A stretch of DNA of 64,000 nucleotides from Agrypnia vestita (lineage: Eukaryota > Arthropoda > Insecta > Trichoptera > Phryganeidae), in NCBI GenBank assembly GCA_016648135.1, contig JADDOH010024973.1, forward strand, positions 558,001-622,000, written 5' to 3'. This document shows positions 46,379-57,520 of the stretch, piece after piece. The number at the start of each line of letters is the position of its first letter. Positions within the stretch are counted from its first letter, which is position 1. Below the pieces are notes generated by a model, which was given only the letters and a program-made list of their open reading frames with translations, had not been told where the DNA came from and searched no databases. The position numbers and the translations under genes were made by a program.

Positions 46379-46654
46379 TTAAAGATTGTATCGAAGGGAA
46401 GAAAAAATAGTGAAACAGAAGAGCAAGTCGGGGATAATGGAGTTGAGGGTAAGGTCGGTGTCGGGACCTTGTTCCGACAAGGCCCGAACAAGTGTCACAA
46501 CTTCTGCTCTAGCTTTGTCACCCTCCTCTACTCTTATCCTTTTATTTTGGAGGACAGCGGCTGAAGAATCTACATTCAGAAGTAGGTCCGAGGATTCCCG
46601 GGCGGTAAGGTTGTTACTAGGGAATGCTATTAGGTATTTTTTCGGCTCAGGGAA
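46379..46654 (-). CDS. Candidate exon or gene fragment, unrecognised
   Basis: The minus strand is open for 91 codons from 46654 to a TAA at 46379-46381, with no ATG. It follows tatcttttag, a plausible splice acceptor, at 46655-46664. The protein looks coding rather than random: FPEPKKYLIAFPSNNLTARE, then an acidic/basic helix-like KRIRVEEGDKARAEVVTLVR, then GPDTDLTLNSIIPDLL. Codons there are GC-rich although the surroundings are AT-rich. A cag/gtaaat donor-like site lies beyond the stop at about 46353. I recognise no family. Alternatives are a decayed retroelement gag piece or chance in a GC-rich island: the plus strand is also open for 90 codons (46386-46658). Confidence 0.3.
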   Translation of the reverse strand, partial: FPEPKKYLIAFPSNNLTARESSDLLLNVDSSAAVLQNKRIRVEEGDKARAEVVTLVRALSEQGPDTDLTLNSIIPDLLFCFTIFSSLRYNL

Positions 46655-47284
46655 CTAAAAGATATGATTGGAGATAAAATTGAAAGTCATCACGGACGCC
46701 TGAAATATTCTCATATTTGATGGGAGCCAAACATAAATGTGATGCATATATTTTTTTGGTTTCTTCCCTCTCGCTGTATACTTTAGCAGGTGCGTGCGGT
46801 CAGTATATTTTAATAAAATGTACATAACTATTATTTGAGAAATAAATAGTAATTACATATTTATTTAAAATATTATTAAAGAGAAAAATATTTAAATTTT
46901 AACAAGAATTTAAGTAATTATAAGGTAAATGTTTAATTTTTCATTAATTTCCTAAAATCTTACCCATAATTAAGTCAACCTATTCGAATGTACCTAGGTA
47001 TGAACTGCATATTATCAACATTCAGAGAAATAGTTAATGATGATAGTACAAGATGTACAAATTGCTCACCGCAAGATTTCATTACATCCAAGAAACGAAG
47101 GGCATCAGTATCCAATATAATTGACATCCTTTTGCAAGCCTCTTAAAAAAAAATGAAAATAGGATTATTTATTATATTTTTAAATGTTCTCCAGGCAAGG
47201 TTTACCCATTTTTGAAAATATGTTTTCCGCCTACAGTTTTTATTTAGAGCTATAATTAATTTAAAAAATTCTTCGTGAAATTTA
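46655..47284. other. No gene seen
   Basis: AT-rich. Confidence 0.45.
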
Positions 47285-47890
47285 CATACTTACTTACCAT
47301 CACGCCGTTTTCCCGTAGGGGTAAGCAGAAAGGATAGAGGGCCACACTCTCCTTTCCTCTGTCCTGACATACAACTCTCGCTTCATCCACATTCATACAT
47401 CTTCACATGCGAGCTCGACGGTTGAGGCTTCTAAAAGGACCATCTTCCAGTATCTGGTTGTACCACGTCTTCCGCGGTCGCCCTCTTTTTCTGGCACCGT
47501 CAAAACTTGCGTTATATATCTTTCTTACCATTTGTTCCTCACTCACTCGCTCAACATACCCAAACCACCTGGGAGATCCTTTTTTAATTATATTAAATAT
47601 GCTAAGAACAGATTTACATTAATTCCTAATATTTTCATTCTTTATTCTATCATAAATGGATTTGCCACACGTACGTCTGAGGGATCTCATCTCCACCGCA
47701 TTCAGCCTACTTTCATTCCTCTTCTGCCAGCTCCAAGCTTCACTTCCGTACATCAGTATAGGTACCAGAATTCAATTATGTACATGCTAGTCTTACCTCG
47801 GTACACATATTTCTATTAGAAATTATTGCATTCAAAGCACCGTTCACCCTATTCCCCGCAGTCACTTTCCTATCGATATCTTTCTCAACT
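47285..47890 (-). pseudogene. LINE C-terminal and 3' region (family D-like), minus strand
   Basis: In order on the plus strand: tcacgccgttttcccgtagg (3' region), cttccgcggtcgccctcttt (RGRP.KTW block reversed), accatttgttcctcactcac, ggatttgccacacgtacgtc and ctccaagcttcacttccgta (EAWSWQ block reversed), and tttcctatcgatatctttct. This matches the 26.5 and 31.0 kb copies from the 3' end into the post-YADD region. A stretch at about 47585-47640 is foreign or rearranged. Not coding. Confidence 0.7.
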
Positions 47891-48689
47891 ATGTGAAATT
47901 TAATGGTATATTTTTAATTTGGGTAACTTACGCCCATAATTTGAACGTTATATTTTTCATTAGAGCTTTCACATATTTTATGTAAGTAAATTTAAATTAT
48001 TAACATAAAAACGTGTTTAGTGAATATTTTACATCTGGGTAATAAAAAAGAAGACCAAACAATGGTATATATATATTTAAGTAAGACAACTTTAAACGTG
48101 TAAACACCAACAAATTAATCTCATTTTAAAAAGATTTTTTAAAAAGCAAGAAGTTTTATCAAATTTTATTCAACTTATGTAGGAGTGAATGTTTATTTTT
48201 AATTTTTTTTCAATTTAAGTTGATTTGCAATTTTAAATTTAAACAATTTTCAAAAATTATATTTCATTAGCTTATATGTGTACCTACTTTTAAAATATAT
48301 CCAATTAAAATAGATAAAATAGTATATACACTCAAGCGTCTATGCACTATGATTATCTGATGAATACTGGTACATTTTAATGATCCTATTTATAATAGTA
48401 GATTAATGTCCAAACACTATCTTAATCTATCATTAATGTATGTGATCCGATTTGAAATTCACCTCTTTATTTTATTTGAAAATGTATTTTGTTTGCTTTA
48501 ATTAGAATTTTTGTGCTTTTTTAACTATTTCAAAAATGCTAAATAGGTATTTATGATTAATAATTTCATAAAACAAATCACAACAACTTCAGCCTGAGTA
48601 TTGTCGCTAATAGAGGTTATAATGATGTTTAGTTCAGTATAATTTGTTGCTTTCTTATTTTTGTTTGTTTGTCTATTCATCAATGTTTT
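47891..48689. other. No gene seen
   Basis: Strongly AT-rich. Confidence 0.45.
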
Positions 48690-48990
48690 AAATTATAATG
48701 ATAAAACGTAACTTTAAATCGCATTTTGTTAGAAATCAAAAGCAGGAAAATAATTCTTGCGTGTTTTGGATATGTAGCCAAAAGAGTGGGAGACAACCTA
48801 AAAAAATCATTGAAAATCTACAAGGACGGAGGACAAGAAATCGATCTCCAATAAGATGGTCAAACCAAGTCCGAGACGTCAGAGAAGCCTCGCTACTCGT
48901 CACTCTAAACAAGGCCCAAGAACGTGAAGGTGGAGAAAAATATTTCTCGATGTAGAAGCAGATGAAAGGACCACGATGGTCTATCATAAG
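48690..48990 (+). pseudogene. LINE C-terminal fragment (family F)
   Basis: The plus-strand frame 48698-48955 encodes FVRNQKQENNSCVFWICSQK, then KIIENLQGRRTRNRSPIRWS, NQVRDVREASL and NKAQEREGGEKYF. The GRR.R.RSP.RWS.Q and AQ.RE blocks are the carboxy tail of an arthropod LINE polyprotein. It is a different family from those at 16, 26 and 31 kb. The core domain is missing. Confidence 0.65.
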
Positions 48991-49469
48991 CAACATTCCC
49001 TATAATTTAATTTATATTTTATTAAAAAAAAATACGTGCGAAAATTTCTTACATTCATAAATTATTTTGTCTCACACACTTAATTAGGAACTAATCATCA
49101 TAATTTAATTGCAAGATATTTTTACCCGATTTTCTTTAGTACTTCATTCTATTATAGTCCAATAGGTTTATCATAAAAAAAAATGTTCGGTCTACTAAGG
49201 CAAACATAATATTTAGTTTCATATATTTATTTCTCAGTGTGGGAGTTGGGAACATGTGTACGGACAAATATTTATAAGTGAGCGGCCGCACACCCGCACA
49301 CCTTGAGGTAACATTAATATCTCTCTCTCTCTTGGTCTATGCTCATGAGACCACAGACTAAGAGTGAGAGATAGGAAGTAATTTATTTATTTATTTATCC
49401 ATATATAAGTTTTTACGATATTTATGAAATATATACGCATAGCACCAACCTGGCATCATTAGATTAATT

Positions 49470-49600
49470 AAATATTGGAGAACGGTCCTGTAAAAAGTTT
49501 CAGCAACCGAATAGCGAGCATGAGAAGATGTATGAATGTGGATGAGGCAAATGTGGTATGCCAGGACTGAAAGATACCCTCGCGGGTAAATGGCATGATA
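49470..49600 (+). repeat. LINE 3'-end fragment (family D)
   Basis: cgagcatgagaagatgtatg, aatgtggatgaggcaaatgt and ggtatgccaggactgaaaga are the reverse complement of the 30.9 and 47.35 kb 3' regions. Noncoding. A (CT)n run with an opposing gagagat stem lies just upstream at 49319-49374. Confidence 0.6.
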
Positions 49601-49679
49601 GTTAGTTATAAATTTTGAATTTCTTCGAAAAAAATTTAAATATAATATTTTAAATGTATCTCGTAGTATGCTGATGCCT

Positions 49680-50160
49680 GTATTCACTAATGAGCAATAG
49701 TTCCCATATGGGCCCTGCACTGTCGCCGACCAGTTCGGCATTATTTTAATGCTTAACTGGTCATCCTCGCTACGCCGCTGATACTCGGGAGAGTGTAAGC
49801 TGCGCGGCGAGGCACACAAACACTTTTCACTCCCTTTGCGGTGCAAGGATGAGGAAATCATACTAAGTGTCAATGTAAAGTATGCTTAGAGAGTGGTAGA
49901 ATGTGTAGGACACTCAGTGACCGCGGGCCGCGGGCGTTGGGCGCCCCTGGAGCCGCCTGGTCCAGAACACGTGTTCTCCGCAGCAGTCGACCCAGACTAT
50001 CTGTCTCCGCGATACAATTTACTAGCATTATTTGAGGCCGGGATTTGCCGGCGGCCATTTCACAAAAAGATTCTCATTTTCCTTTTTCAATTTTTAACTT
50101 ATTTCAAACACCAGATGGCGACAGCGGCGCGGCTTTGCATTTAAATATCGAAGGATTCAT
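49680..50160. promoter_or_regulatory. GC-rich island
   Basis: gaccgcgggccgcgggcgtt, ccagaacacgtgttctccgc (contains the CACGTG E-box) and ttatttgaggccgggatttg. Unique sequence, crossed by short frames on both strands. Possible enhancer or promoter. Confidence 0.3.
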
Positions 50161-50239
50161 ATTTTTGCGTCGCATTTTTGGTTCGGAAGCATTCATACCG
50201 TTCTGAAGGAAAAATCCTATGGGAATCGAGAAAAGGTAC

Positions 50240-50545
50240 TTTTAGAGACGAAGCTACTTTTTTATATGGGAAAGTAGGTAGGTACCTATGGTAGTTTTTT
50301 TAGGTGTCCATAGGGCTTACGATCTACAGTGTGACTGACATAAATCTAATTTCCACCCATGATAAACTACCACATCTATCATTTTTTTTATGAAAGTTGT
50401 AGGTTTATATGTTTAATATACCCATCTTTTTCCATATGTGTGTTGTATTTTTTTTACCACCACCTGTAGTTGAAAATTTTGTCATTCCTATAAACCAGTA
50501 CAGATGTCTCTAGTTGGAAATGATATATCTATACTTTTGATTGGA
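50240..50545 (+). repeat. GTCTC foldback family, left-arm copy
   Basis: ttagagacgaagctactttt, atagggcttacgatctac, ccatatgtgtgttgtatttt and ccagtacagatgtctctag align with the 1.3-kb copy along its whole length. The opposite arm is absent. The first hairpin half (gtctc) is lost. Confidence 0.65.
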
Positions 50546-50742
50546 GTTTTTCATTTTTTTTAATTGATATAATTAACAATAAAAACATTTATATAAAATA
50601 ATTTATTGAAGAAGTCATAAAAATAGTACTTATTAAACTCACGTAGAGGTTACACAGTTAATGTTTTTCATACAATTTAATGAAGAGCAAGGTCTACCAT
50701 AGACACTCAGGAACACGCCCCAGAACTAGTTGTGTGAGAAAA

Positions 50743-51140
50743 TTCTTCTTCTTCTTTTGCCTTATCACCTTATTTACTGCTGCTCGGAATAGCCCTACAA
50801 TAGACCGGCCTAACCACTGTCACAGGTTTTCCAGTCATGAGTTCACAGCTTCTTCCAAAGCCCCAACTTCCGGCAATCTTTCCTTGCATCAAAGGTGCAA
50901 GATCTCAAGTACTTCCCTGGATAACTCATCACATGTCCGAGATATTGGTTATTCATTTTTCACTGCTCACTGTTCTAATTACCTATTTTACTTAATGTAT
51001 CCGAACCGAAACATCTTCATTCGTAACTGTCCATGCAGCTTTTTTTGACTATTTAAGCAATCTCGATTGCTTCGAGTTGCCTTATTGATTCTTCGGTAAG
51101 CGTCCGTGCTTCCATTCCACAAAACAATATCGAAAACACG
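50743..51140 (-). pseudogene. LINE C-terminal fragment (family B)
   Basis: Minus strand, broken by stops: FCGMEARTLTEESIRQLEAIEIA, NNQYLGHVM and a PVYCRAIPSSSK segment equivalent to the FRAAVNK tail, then a (GAA)n tail at 50743-50756. This is the typical end of arthropod LINE polyproteins and is better kept than the 5.0-kb copy. The shared 20-bp phrase just upstream (50631-50650) recurs at 54662. Confidence 0.7.
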
Positions 51141-51479
51141 TAGCGGCTGTGGAAAAATCAAACTTTAAAACGAAAATTATTTTTAAACAATATAATGTAC
51201 CTGATCCCATTGCATTAAACGATTTGTTTTATTGTATAATATTAGTATGCAACTTAATGTGAGCTAAAAACAAATTTTATAAACCTAGCTAACAAAAAAT
51301 ATATAGGTACACGAGGTGAGTTAAAAATTATATCTACACTTTCGACGTAACGCATCTTCAAGATTATCATACTGCATTCTGCGCGTGCATGCTTAGAGTT
51401 ATTACACGACTGTGGTCACAGACATGTGTAAAATTTGATCCCGATAACGTCATTTGCCTTCTGGTTCTAAAGTGTAAAC

Positions 51480-51965
51480 ATGTCCGATTTCTGTGGACGG
51501 TGGGTGGGAAAAGGGGCTGACATTCATAGTAAACTTTTATCACAATACAACTGTTTACTTTACTTTACCAACAGTGCAAGAGGCAGCTGGTTTTTTGCGG
51601 ATCGAGAAATTTAAAAGTGGCCGGACGAGTGTGAAAAACGAAGAGCACCTCTACCACGGAAGACAAGATTCAGCAAGCTCCAGAGAAGCTTCTAGCGAAT
51701 AGGCGAGTAACCATGGGTATCGTAGCGTCCTTCTTAAACATCAGTCACGGTTCTGCCAATCAAATCATGATCTACTCAAGGATGCTTTGCGTGGTCGTCG
51801 ATTTCCCATAGACTTAGATCTACAGGAAGTGTGCAAATGTTATTCTTGGAATGAATACGCGAGCTTGTAGACCGCTTGGCCAAGTGCATTGACAAAGAAG
51901 GTGACTATGTAGAAAAATGGTGTAAATATATATTGAATCCCTACATTTGTGTAATTAAATTGTAA
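51480..51965 (+). pseudogene. Internally deleted mariner-like transposase
   Basis: 51570-51700 encodes IEKFKSGRTSVKNEEH, the first helix-turn-helix end of a mariner-type transposase. After a frameshift come LLANRRVTMGIVASFLNISH and GSANQIM (the second DNA-binding module). The catalytic domain is gone; the text resumes with LVDRLAKCIDKEGDYVEKWC at about 51860-51930, the carboxy end. It is not closely related to the intact mariner at 38.5 kb. A candidate left end, acgaggtgagtt (about 51311), resembles mariner ends, but I cannot pair it. Confidence 0.75.
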
Positions 51966-53589
51966 AAGAAAATGTGTACATAATTATTTTATGTGTAGGT
52001 GGATTATGTTCCAACAAAAAAAAATTTAATCATTATCGTTTCTTAGTATCAGTTTTATGCAACCCTCCCTTTCCTTCTTCTTCTTCATCTTCTTTACCTT
52101 TCAGTCTGTACATTTTTTCTTATTGTATAATATGGAGATAAAATAATATAATTATCACACAAATTTAGACCGAGGTCTGTAGTAAAGGAGTCAGATTAAT
52201 CCGTTGTGCGCAATAGTGAAATGTAAACAATAACGATAGGTGCCTAAACAAAATTAAAATTTAAAAAATTATATAACTCCAGTTAACCAATCTATCTTAA
52301 GTTTATAGAACGCTATAAACGAACATATGGAAATAGAAATAAAAAGTTTTTTAGTTCTACCTTTTTAATTTTTATGGGATGCATTTTGCCTTATGAACGC
52401 CTTATAATCTAAATATTTTACATTCAACAACTTTTATTTATAAGAAACGCATTGAAAGAGATGCTATATAATTTTAAGAATAAATATACGTTTTTGTGTT
52501 TCTATGTACGATTCTAAGAAACAATTTTATTCAAACAGTAATGAAAGGTTAAACACATAAGGAAGAATATAGCTAAACAATTTGATATAAATTAGATAGA
52601 AAAAGCATCTGGAAGGTATATGTATAAAAAGAAAAAAAATTCAGTAATTTTTTTTAAATTTAATTTTCTCCGCAAATGAATAAAAATACGAAATATACAA
52701 AAAATTATATAATATCAATCAAAAATTAATTTGAATAAATTTAAGCCAATTCCATTCTGATTATATAAATAAGTACGTTATAAAATTTTGGATACCTAAT
52801 CCAACGCAATCATAAATCTCAATCATACAAAAATATTGTCTCACAGCGATTGCCCGAAAGCGCACTTCCAGGATAGGTAATGAAATGAGGATAGAAAGTG
52901 AAGAACACGGGAGAAGAACGCGGGGGAAAAAACGATTATCGTCACATGGTCAGAATATTGGGGCGACGAGTGGGGGAAGGGGAGACAAGGCACGCGGGGA
53001 ATGGGCCTCACTGAAAATTGATGAAAAAGTGCCATTACAGGGTTGGCTCAAAATCTAATTTAACCCATTAACAAGCGGCCTCAAATTACTCAAAATTAAA
53101 ATTTGAAAGATATTGATTTTATTGATTATTAATAAATAAATTTCTAAGAAAGTAGACACTTCAACACTTGACAATATAATTTAATAAAAAGACTTTTCTC
53201 GTTTTCATGGAGCTAGTTTTGGTATTTTAATATTGTATTCCAGAAACCTATTTCAACTGTTACAGTAAATTATGTGGTTGGTTGGACGAAATTGTAATAG
53301 TATGTATGCAAAAAGTAATAAAAATATATACACATGTATTAGGCACCTAATATTAATGTTGTTGGTGATTTTACCTATATAGAAAGCTAGATGATCAAAA
53401 TCCAGTTGACAATATAAAGATATGTTTACCTATAAAGTGGTTTTAAGCTAAATATATTTTTAATAAATAAATAAACTTGCTAAAATATCTAGAACATTCG
53501 TGTAATTCCTTGAATTATTTAAATTATTTGAATAAATATATCAAACTTTATCATAATACTACAGATTACAGATAAAATAAAGAAGCTAG
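51966..53589. other. No gene seen; GC-richer patch 52850-53020
   Basis: 52850-53020 (gaacgcgggggaaaaaacga; gacgagtgggggaaggggag) is purine- and G-rich with no convincing frame. The rest is AT-rich. Confidence 0.45.
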
Positions 53590-53775
53590 ACTGAGTAATC
53601 CAGAGTTTATCTAGTCAAAACTGCGTTAAAACTATACTGGCAGAAGAGAAAGAGGAAGACTTCAAACGACCTGGTCGAAAAAAAAAATTAACGGCGCTAA
53701 CTCAGATAACAGAGGACAGAGCATTCCAGCGCTTATATAGAAAACAACTGACCCCAAGTAAAGCTGGGTGAAGAA
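53590..53775 (+). pseudogene. Possible LINE C-terminal scrap
   Basis: Contains KEEDFKRPGRKKKLTALTQI and TEDRAFQRLYRKQLTPSKAG, loosely like the RGRP...DR.W..LY tails seen elsewhere. Too short and divergent to place in a family. Confidence 0.3.
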
Positions 53776-54084
53776 AAATATGAAGTGAGACTTGATACAT
53801 ATAAGAATTTATTTACCATTTTCCACCGAAAGTATACTTGATTATATATAAACATACAACTACATTTACAATATAAATATTGATGCCGTTGGTATATTAT
53901 CAATTAAAAATGTTTATTAAGTATGCAGCATTTAAGAAATTTATTTGTTTTTTTTTTAAATGAAAACACATTTTATTTTTGCAATTCGGAACATAGTTGT
54001 TTGGAACTTAAAACTATTTTAATTATATGAATTAATTGGAAAACTACAAATATATCGCGAAATTGGTATCGTAATTAATTGACA

Positions 54085-54640
54085 ACAAAATTTAAATGTT
54101 ATTAATGTTAGTATGTAACCACTAAAAACATTTTTTTTGTGTATCAGTTTTGAGACGTAACCCGGTAGACAAAAAACTCTAACTAAAGGCTAACATGCAC
54201 CTTTACAAAATACTCTTCACATGCATTAGTTAGAGTAACACGCATGTGAAGAGTGTTTTGTGAAATTATTTATGTGTAAATAATTTCACAATAAATGAGT
54301 AGCTTGTTGGTCTTGTGGTTAGGACTTTCGCCTCGTGATCCAAAGGTCGCAGGTTCGAATCCCACTCCAGACAAGCGAGTTAGTCCTATTTTCATAGCAC
54401 AAGCGTTTAGCTTAATTTGAAAATAGTAAGAATATTGATGTGACACGAACCCCGTGTTTGCATCTCTATTTAAAAAAAAAAATACTATGGTTGTGGTGTG
54501 TAGTGATATTTACAGCTAGTATAGTAGTTGTCATGACAAAGAGATGGGTTACGTCTCGAAACCAATAGACAAAAAAGGCATTTTTAGTGGTTATATACTA
54601 ACGTAAATAACATTTTGTTAAAATTTTTGACCACAAAGTT
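54085..54640. mobile_element. PLE-type foldback containing a SINE
   Basis: The left arm (about 54085-54180: gttagtatgtaaccactaaa, gttttgagacgtaacccgg) is the reverse complement of the right arm (about 54530-54640: tgggttacgtctcgaaacca, tttttagtggttatatacta). The right arm's atgacaaagaga...tctcgaaac is a decayed hammerhead-like block. Between the arms are two stem-loops (54205-54261 and 54259-54290) and a SINE. Confidence 0.65.
54302..54484 (+). mobile_element. tRNA-derived SINE, copy 3 (best preserved)
   Basis: Head gcttgttggtcttgtggtta (A box region), gtcgcaggttcgaatcccac (perfect B box), then the body caagcgtttagcttaatttg, aatagtaagaatattgatgt, ttgcatctctatttaaa and an A-run end at 54473-54484. 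The head resembles tRNA-Glu but has no proper acceptor stem or anticodon arm. Transcribed by RNA polymerase III if active; moved by a partner LINE. Inserted within a PLE foldback. Confidence 0.8.
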
Positions 54641-55059
54641 AATGCTTTGAATATTTGAAAGTATTAAACTCACGTAGAGGTGATATTGTTTATGTTTTTT
54701 TACCTAATTTAATTTTAACCATCATTCATGATTATATACTATATTCGGTAATGCCAAATCTATCAATAATAATAAAATAAATTCTCAATATAAACCAGTG
54801 ACGCTTTTCTTTATTAAAATACTTTCAAGGATATTCAGTACCTATATACATTTTTTCTTTTCTGTAAGCTATTTTTTGTACTTTCTAGTCAAACCTTGTT
54901 CATTGTAATTTTAAGCCTGTTGTGTATAATGGTGTTCATCCCAGAATGAGTTTTCTAAGTCACGAGAGATAATATATTGTAATAAATATTTATTGAGAAC
55001 GTATAATAATAATGAATTAAATCAAATATATAAAATAATATAATGTTTAAGTTGTGTCT

Positions 55060-55330
55060 CCGAAGGTCCGAGGCGCGCGGGCAGCCCTGCGGGGACCCCC
55101 GCGCGATGCACTGACCCCAGAACCCGTCCATCTTCATTCTTGCACAGCCTCGGTAACCCAAATAGGCCGAGCAGACGACGGCCGCCGCTACCGTTTATGA
55201 GGCCGCCGTCATAACGAGATATCGCACGATTTTTTCGGCTCGGAGAACTTTATCGATTTATTTTTCACGCCGATAAAGGCGCGCTTATCGATTTGATTTT
55301 TAAACGAGTCGCTGGCGATATTTTTGTTAA
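55060..55330. promoter_or_regulatory. GC-rich island with TTTATGRGGCC site
   Basis: gaggcgcgcgggcagccctg and ccgtttatgaggccgccgtc (TTTATG-type Hox/caudal site followed by a mirrored cataa). tatcgatttattttt and ttatcgatttg are repeated ATCGAT elements. Unique, no transposon ends. A good candidate for conserved noncoding DNA, by inference. Confidence 0.35.
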
Positions 55331-56519
55331 ATCATTTTATTTATTTTTAAACAGAGATGCGTACACGGAATACATATCGCGTAAAAATTCTTACGATTTT
55401 TCAAATGAAGCTAAGCGCTTTTATTATTGAAAATTTATTTTCTCGTATGCTATCGCAGAGCCAAAAAGCACTTCATATTTATATGTAGGTATAATAAATA
55501 TCTTTACCGAGTGACTCTCTAGATTTTTATAGCCTTATTTTTTTAATAATTGAAAGTATTTAAAGTACATATCAGTTTTTGAAAAGATGCTACCACGTGT
55601 ATAAATAACTCAACATGTTTCTTTAAAATTTAAAAATTGTGCTTACACATGTAAAATGTGTATTCATATAATATTGGGAATGACTATAAATTTTTTATAT
55701 CTGAAATTGCGTTATACTTTTTTTATGTATGAATGTTTTTTATAACTGAATGAAAAATTTTTATATCTGAAATTGTGTTATACTTTTTTATGTATGAATG
55801 TATATTATTTCCTTACTAGTGCTTAAAACCCGATATGTGATTAACACGAACGATCTACATACTTATTGAATGTTGCCACTTAACTGGCCTAAGGATACGT
55901 TCCTAAGTGTCATTTTCTGTAAAGAAAAGTAAGAATATTTTTTATGACAATAGAAAAGGAATTATTTCTTTTCGATGCACGAGTTTTTTAAGGAGTAAAT
56001 AGTATGGAGAACACAGACATTTTTTTTAAATTACGTGAATGTTAATCGCTCGACTAACAAAAAATGCAGGGTGAATAGTAAACTGCATCGTACTCCTGAT
56101 TATTCGGGATCTAATTAACCGGATGCGGATTATCATTTTCATTATTTATTTTGTTTTATTACCTTATGAGTTCAGTTGTTATTGTCACATTGTAATTAAT
56201 GACGCATTTTGATCATTTTTTTGATAAATTTTTCAATGCTTTTGAATTAAATCAGAAATCGACCGTCCCAATTTTTTTCACCATGCATCAGGATAATCAT
56301 AAGACTACTTTATTTGAATGATGCAATAGTAGACAGTTAGGTTCATATATTTTTCATAACATTGCAATTATTGTTGAACCATATTATTGAAATAATCATC
56401 GTATACTACTCGTGTAAAATTATGTTCCTAAAAATGTTCAATAAGTCAAGTCGACGAATATTTTTTCCACGAATCGAACAAATAAAATGAATATTAAGTA
56501 CCTAAAACTTTAGATATGA
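55331..56519. other. No gene seen; 65-bp tandem duplication at 55691-55801
   Basis: ttttatatctgaaattg and ttatgtatgaatgt occur twice with a period of 65. The rest is AT-rich. Confidence 0.5.
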
Positions 56520-57160
56520 AAGTGAAGAGGGCAAGGAATCGTCCTCGTCTCGGTTCTGACATTTTTGTTTACTGGAGCGGAAAAAACTGGGGATTTACAG
56601 AATATCAGCCTCGTGTCAGCGGGGGAAATACAATAAGGTATTCGCGCAAAAAGCGGACATCGCGGCCAACGTCAAGACATCAGAGTCGGTGATATTTGAA
56701 AAATACATGTTATGCGATGCAGGAATTGAGGGAGTTGATGATTTTTTGGGGGAAACGGAGCAAACAGGTACCGGCCAACTACCAGCGTGTATACAAGATG
56801 GGCGGGATATTAGCATTGTTATAGGGCCCCGGCTGTATTATTCAACACCTTGGGCAGAGGTGGCAGATGCCATTCCGGGCCGCTTACCGCCGCGCAAAAA
56901 CGCCTTCGTCATAACACTGCGCCGCGGTGCGTGGAGCTATTCCGTCTTATATTTTATTTATTTCAAATGTGGGCGGCTTGCAGAAAAAATATCCGTCAGA
57001 TTGATAACCCAAAACGCGTCAAAAAATACGAGGTTTCACCTGCGTACCGAAATAAAACTTGAGAATGTTCGCTCTAATGCGTGCACGCGCGCGCGCTCGC
57101 ACTCTTATCCGACACGGTGCGTGCGCAAAAATATAGCTCGCGTACAAAGTATCCCAATAT
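56520..57160. promoter_or_regulatory. Largest GC-rich island
   Basis: About 640 bp of unique GC-rich sequence: ggccccggctgtattattca, cattccgggccgcttaccgc, ctgcgccgcggtgcgtggag and a cgtgcacgcgcgcgcgctcg CpG/purine-pyrimidine run near 57082. A 157-codon plus-strand frame (56689-57162) and an overlapping 70-codon frame cross it, but neither has domain character, a start context or a splice structure that I can support. Regulatory DNA or a noncoding exon seem equally possible. Confidence 0.35.
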
Positions 57161-57484
57161 AAAATGATAATGGTTTAGGCTGGATATAATTTTAGCGAAA
57201 ATCGCCGCTTCAGTGGTCTGGTTTTACACTAGTTGGCTTAATGCGCTTGTAAGATAATCAAATTGTAAATATTTTCTTTGAATTTTCAAAAATTATTTAA
57301 AGAATTTTTAATGACCTAACACTTTCCAATCCTACACGCTACAAAGATTGTCACATAATGTTGTTATTATCAATTATCACAGACGAATTTATTAAAAAAA
57401 TACTACAATAAACTGTGAAATGTGGTTGTAAATTAATATTCTGTAATGTAAGAACTGTTGAGTAAAAATTCTTTACATAATAAT

Positions 57485-57520
<36 letters not shown>

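Noticed and set aside
54205..54261. Rho-independent terminator
   Set aside because: Bacterial terminators are not expected here; the stem-loop belongs to a foldback region.
54302..54375. tRNA gene with a perfect B box
   Set aside because: No acceptor stem pairing or proper anticodon arm, and the sequence continues into a body shared with the copies at 23.6 and 30.1 kb, so it is a SINE head.
56689..57162. 157-codon ORF as a gene
   Set aside because: It lies in a GC-rich island where stops are rare in all frames, overlaps another frame, and shows no domain or splice structure.
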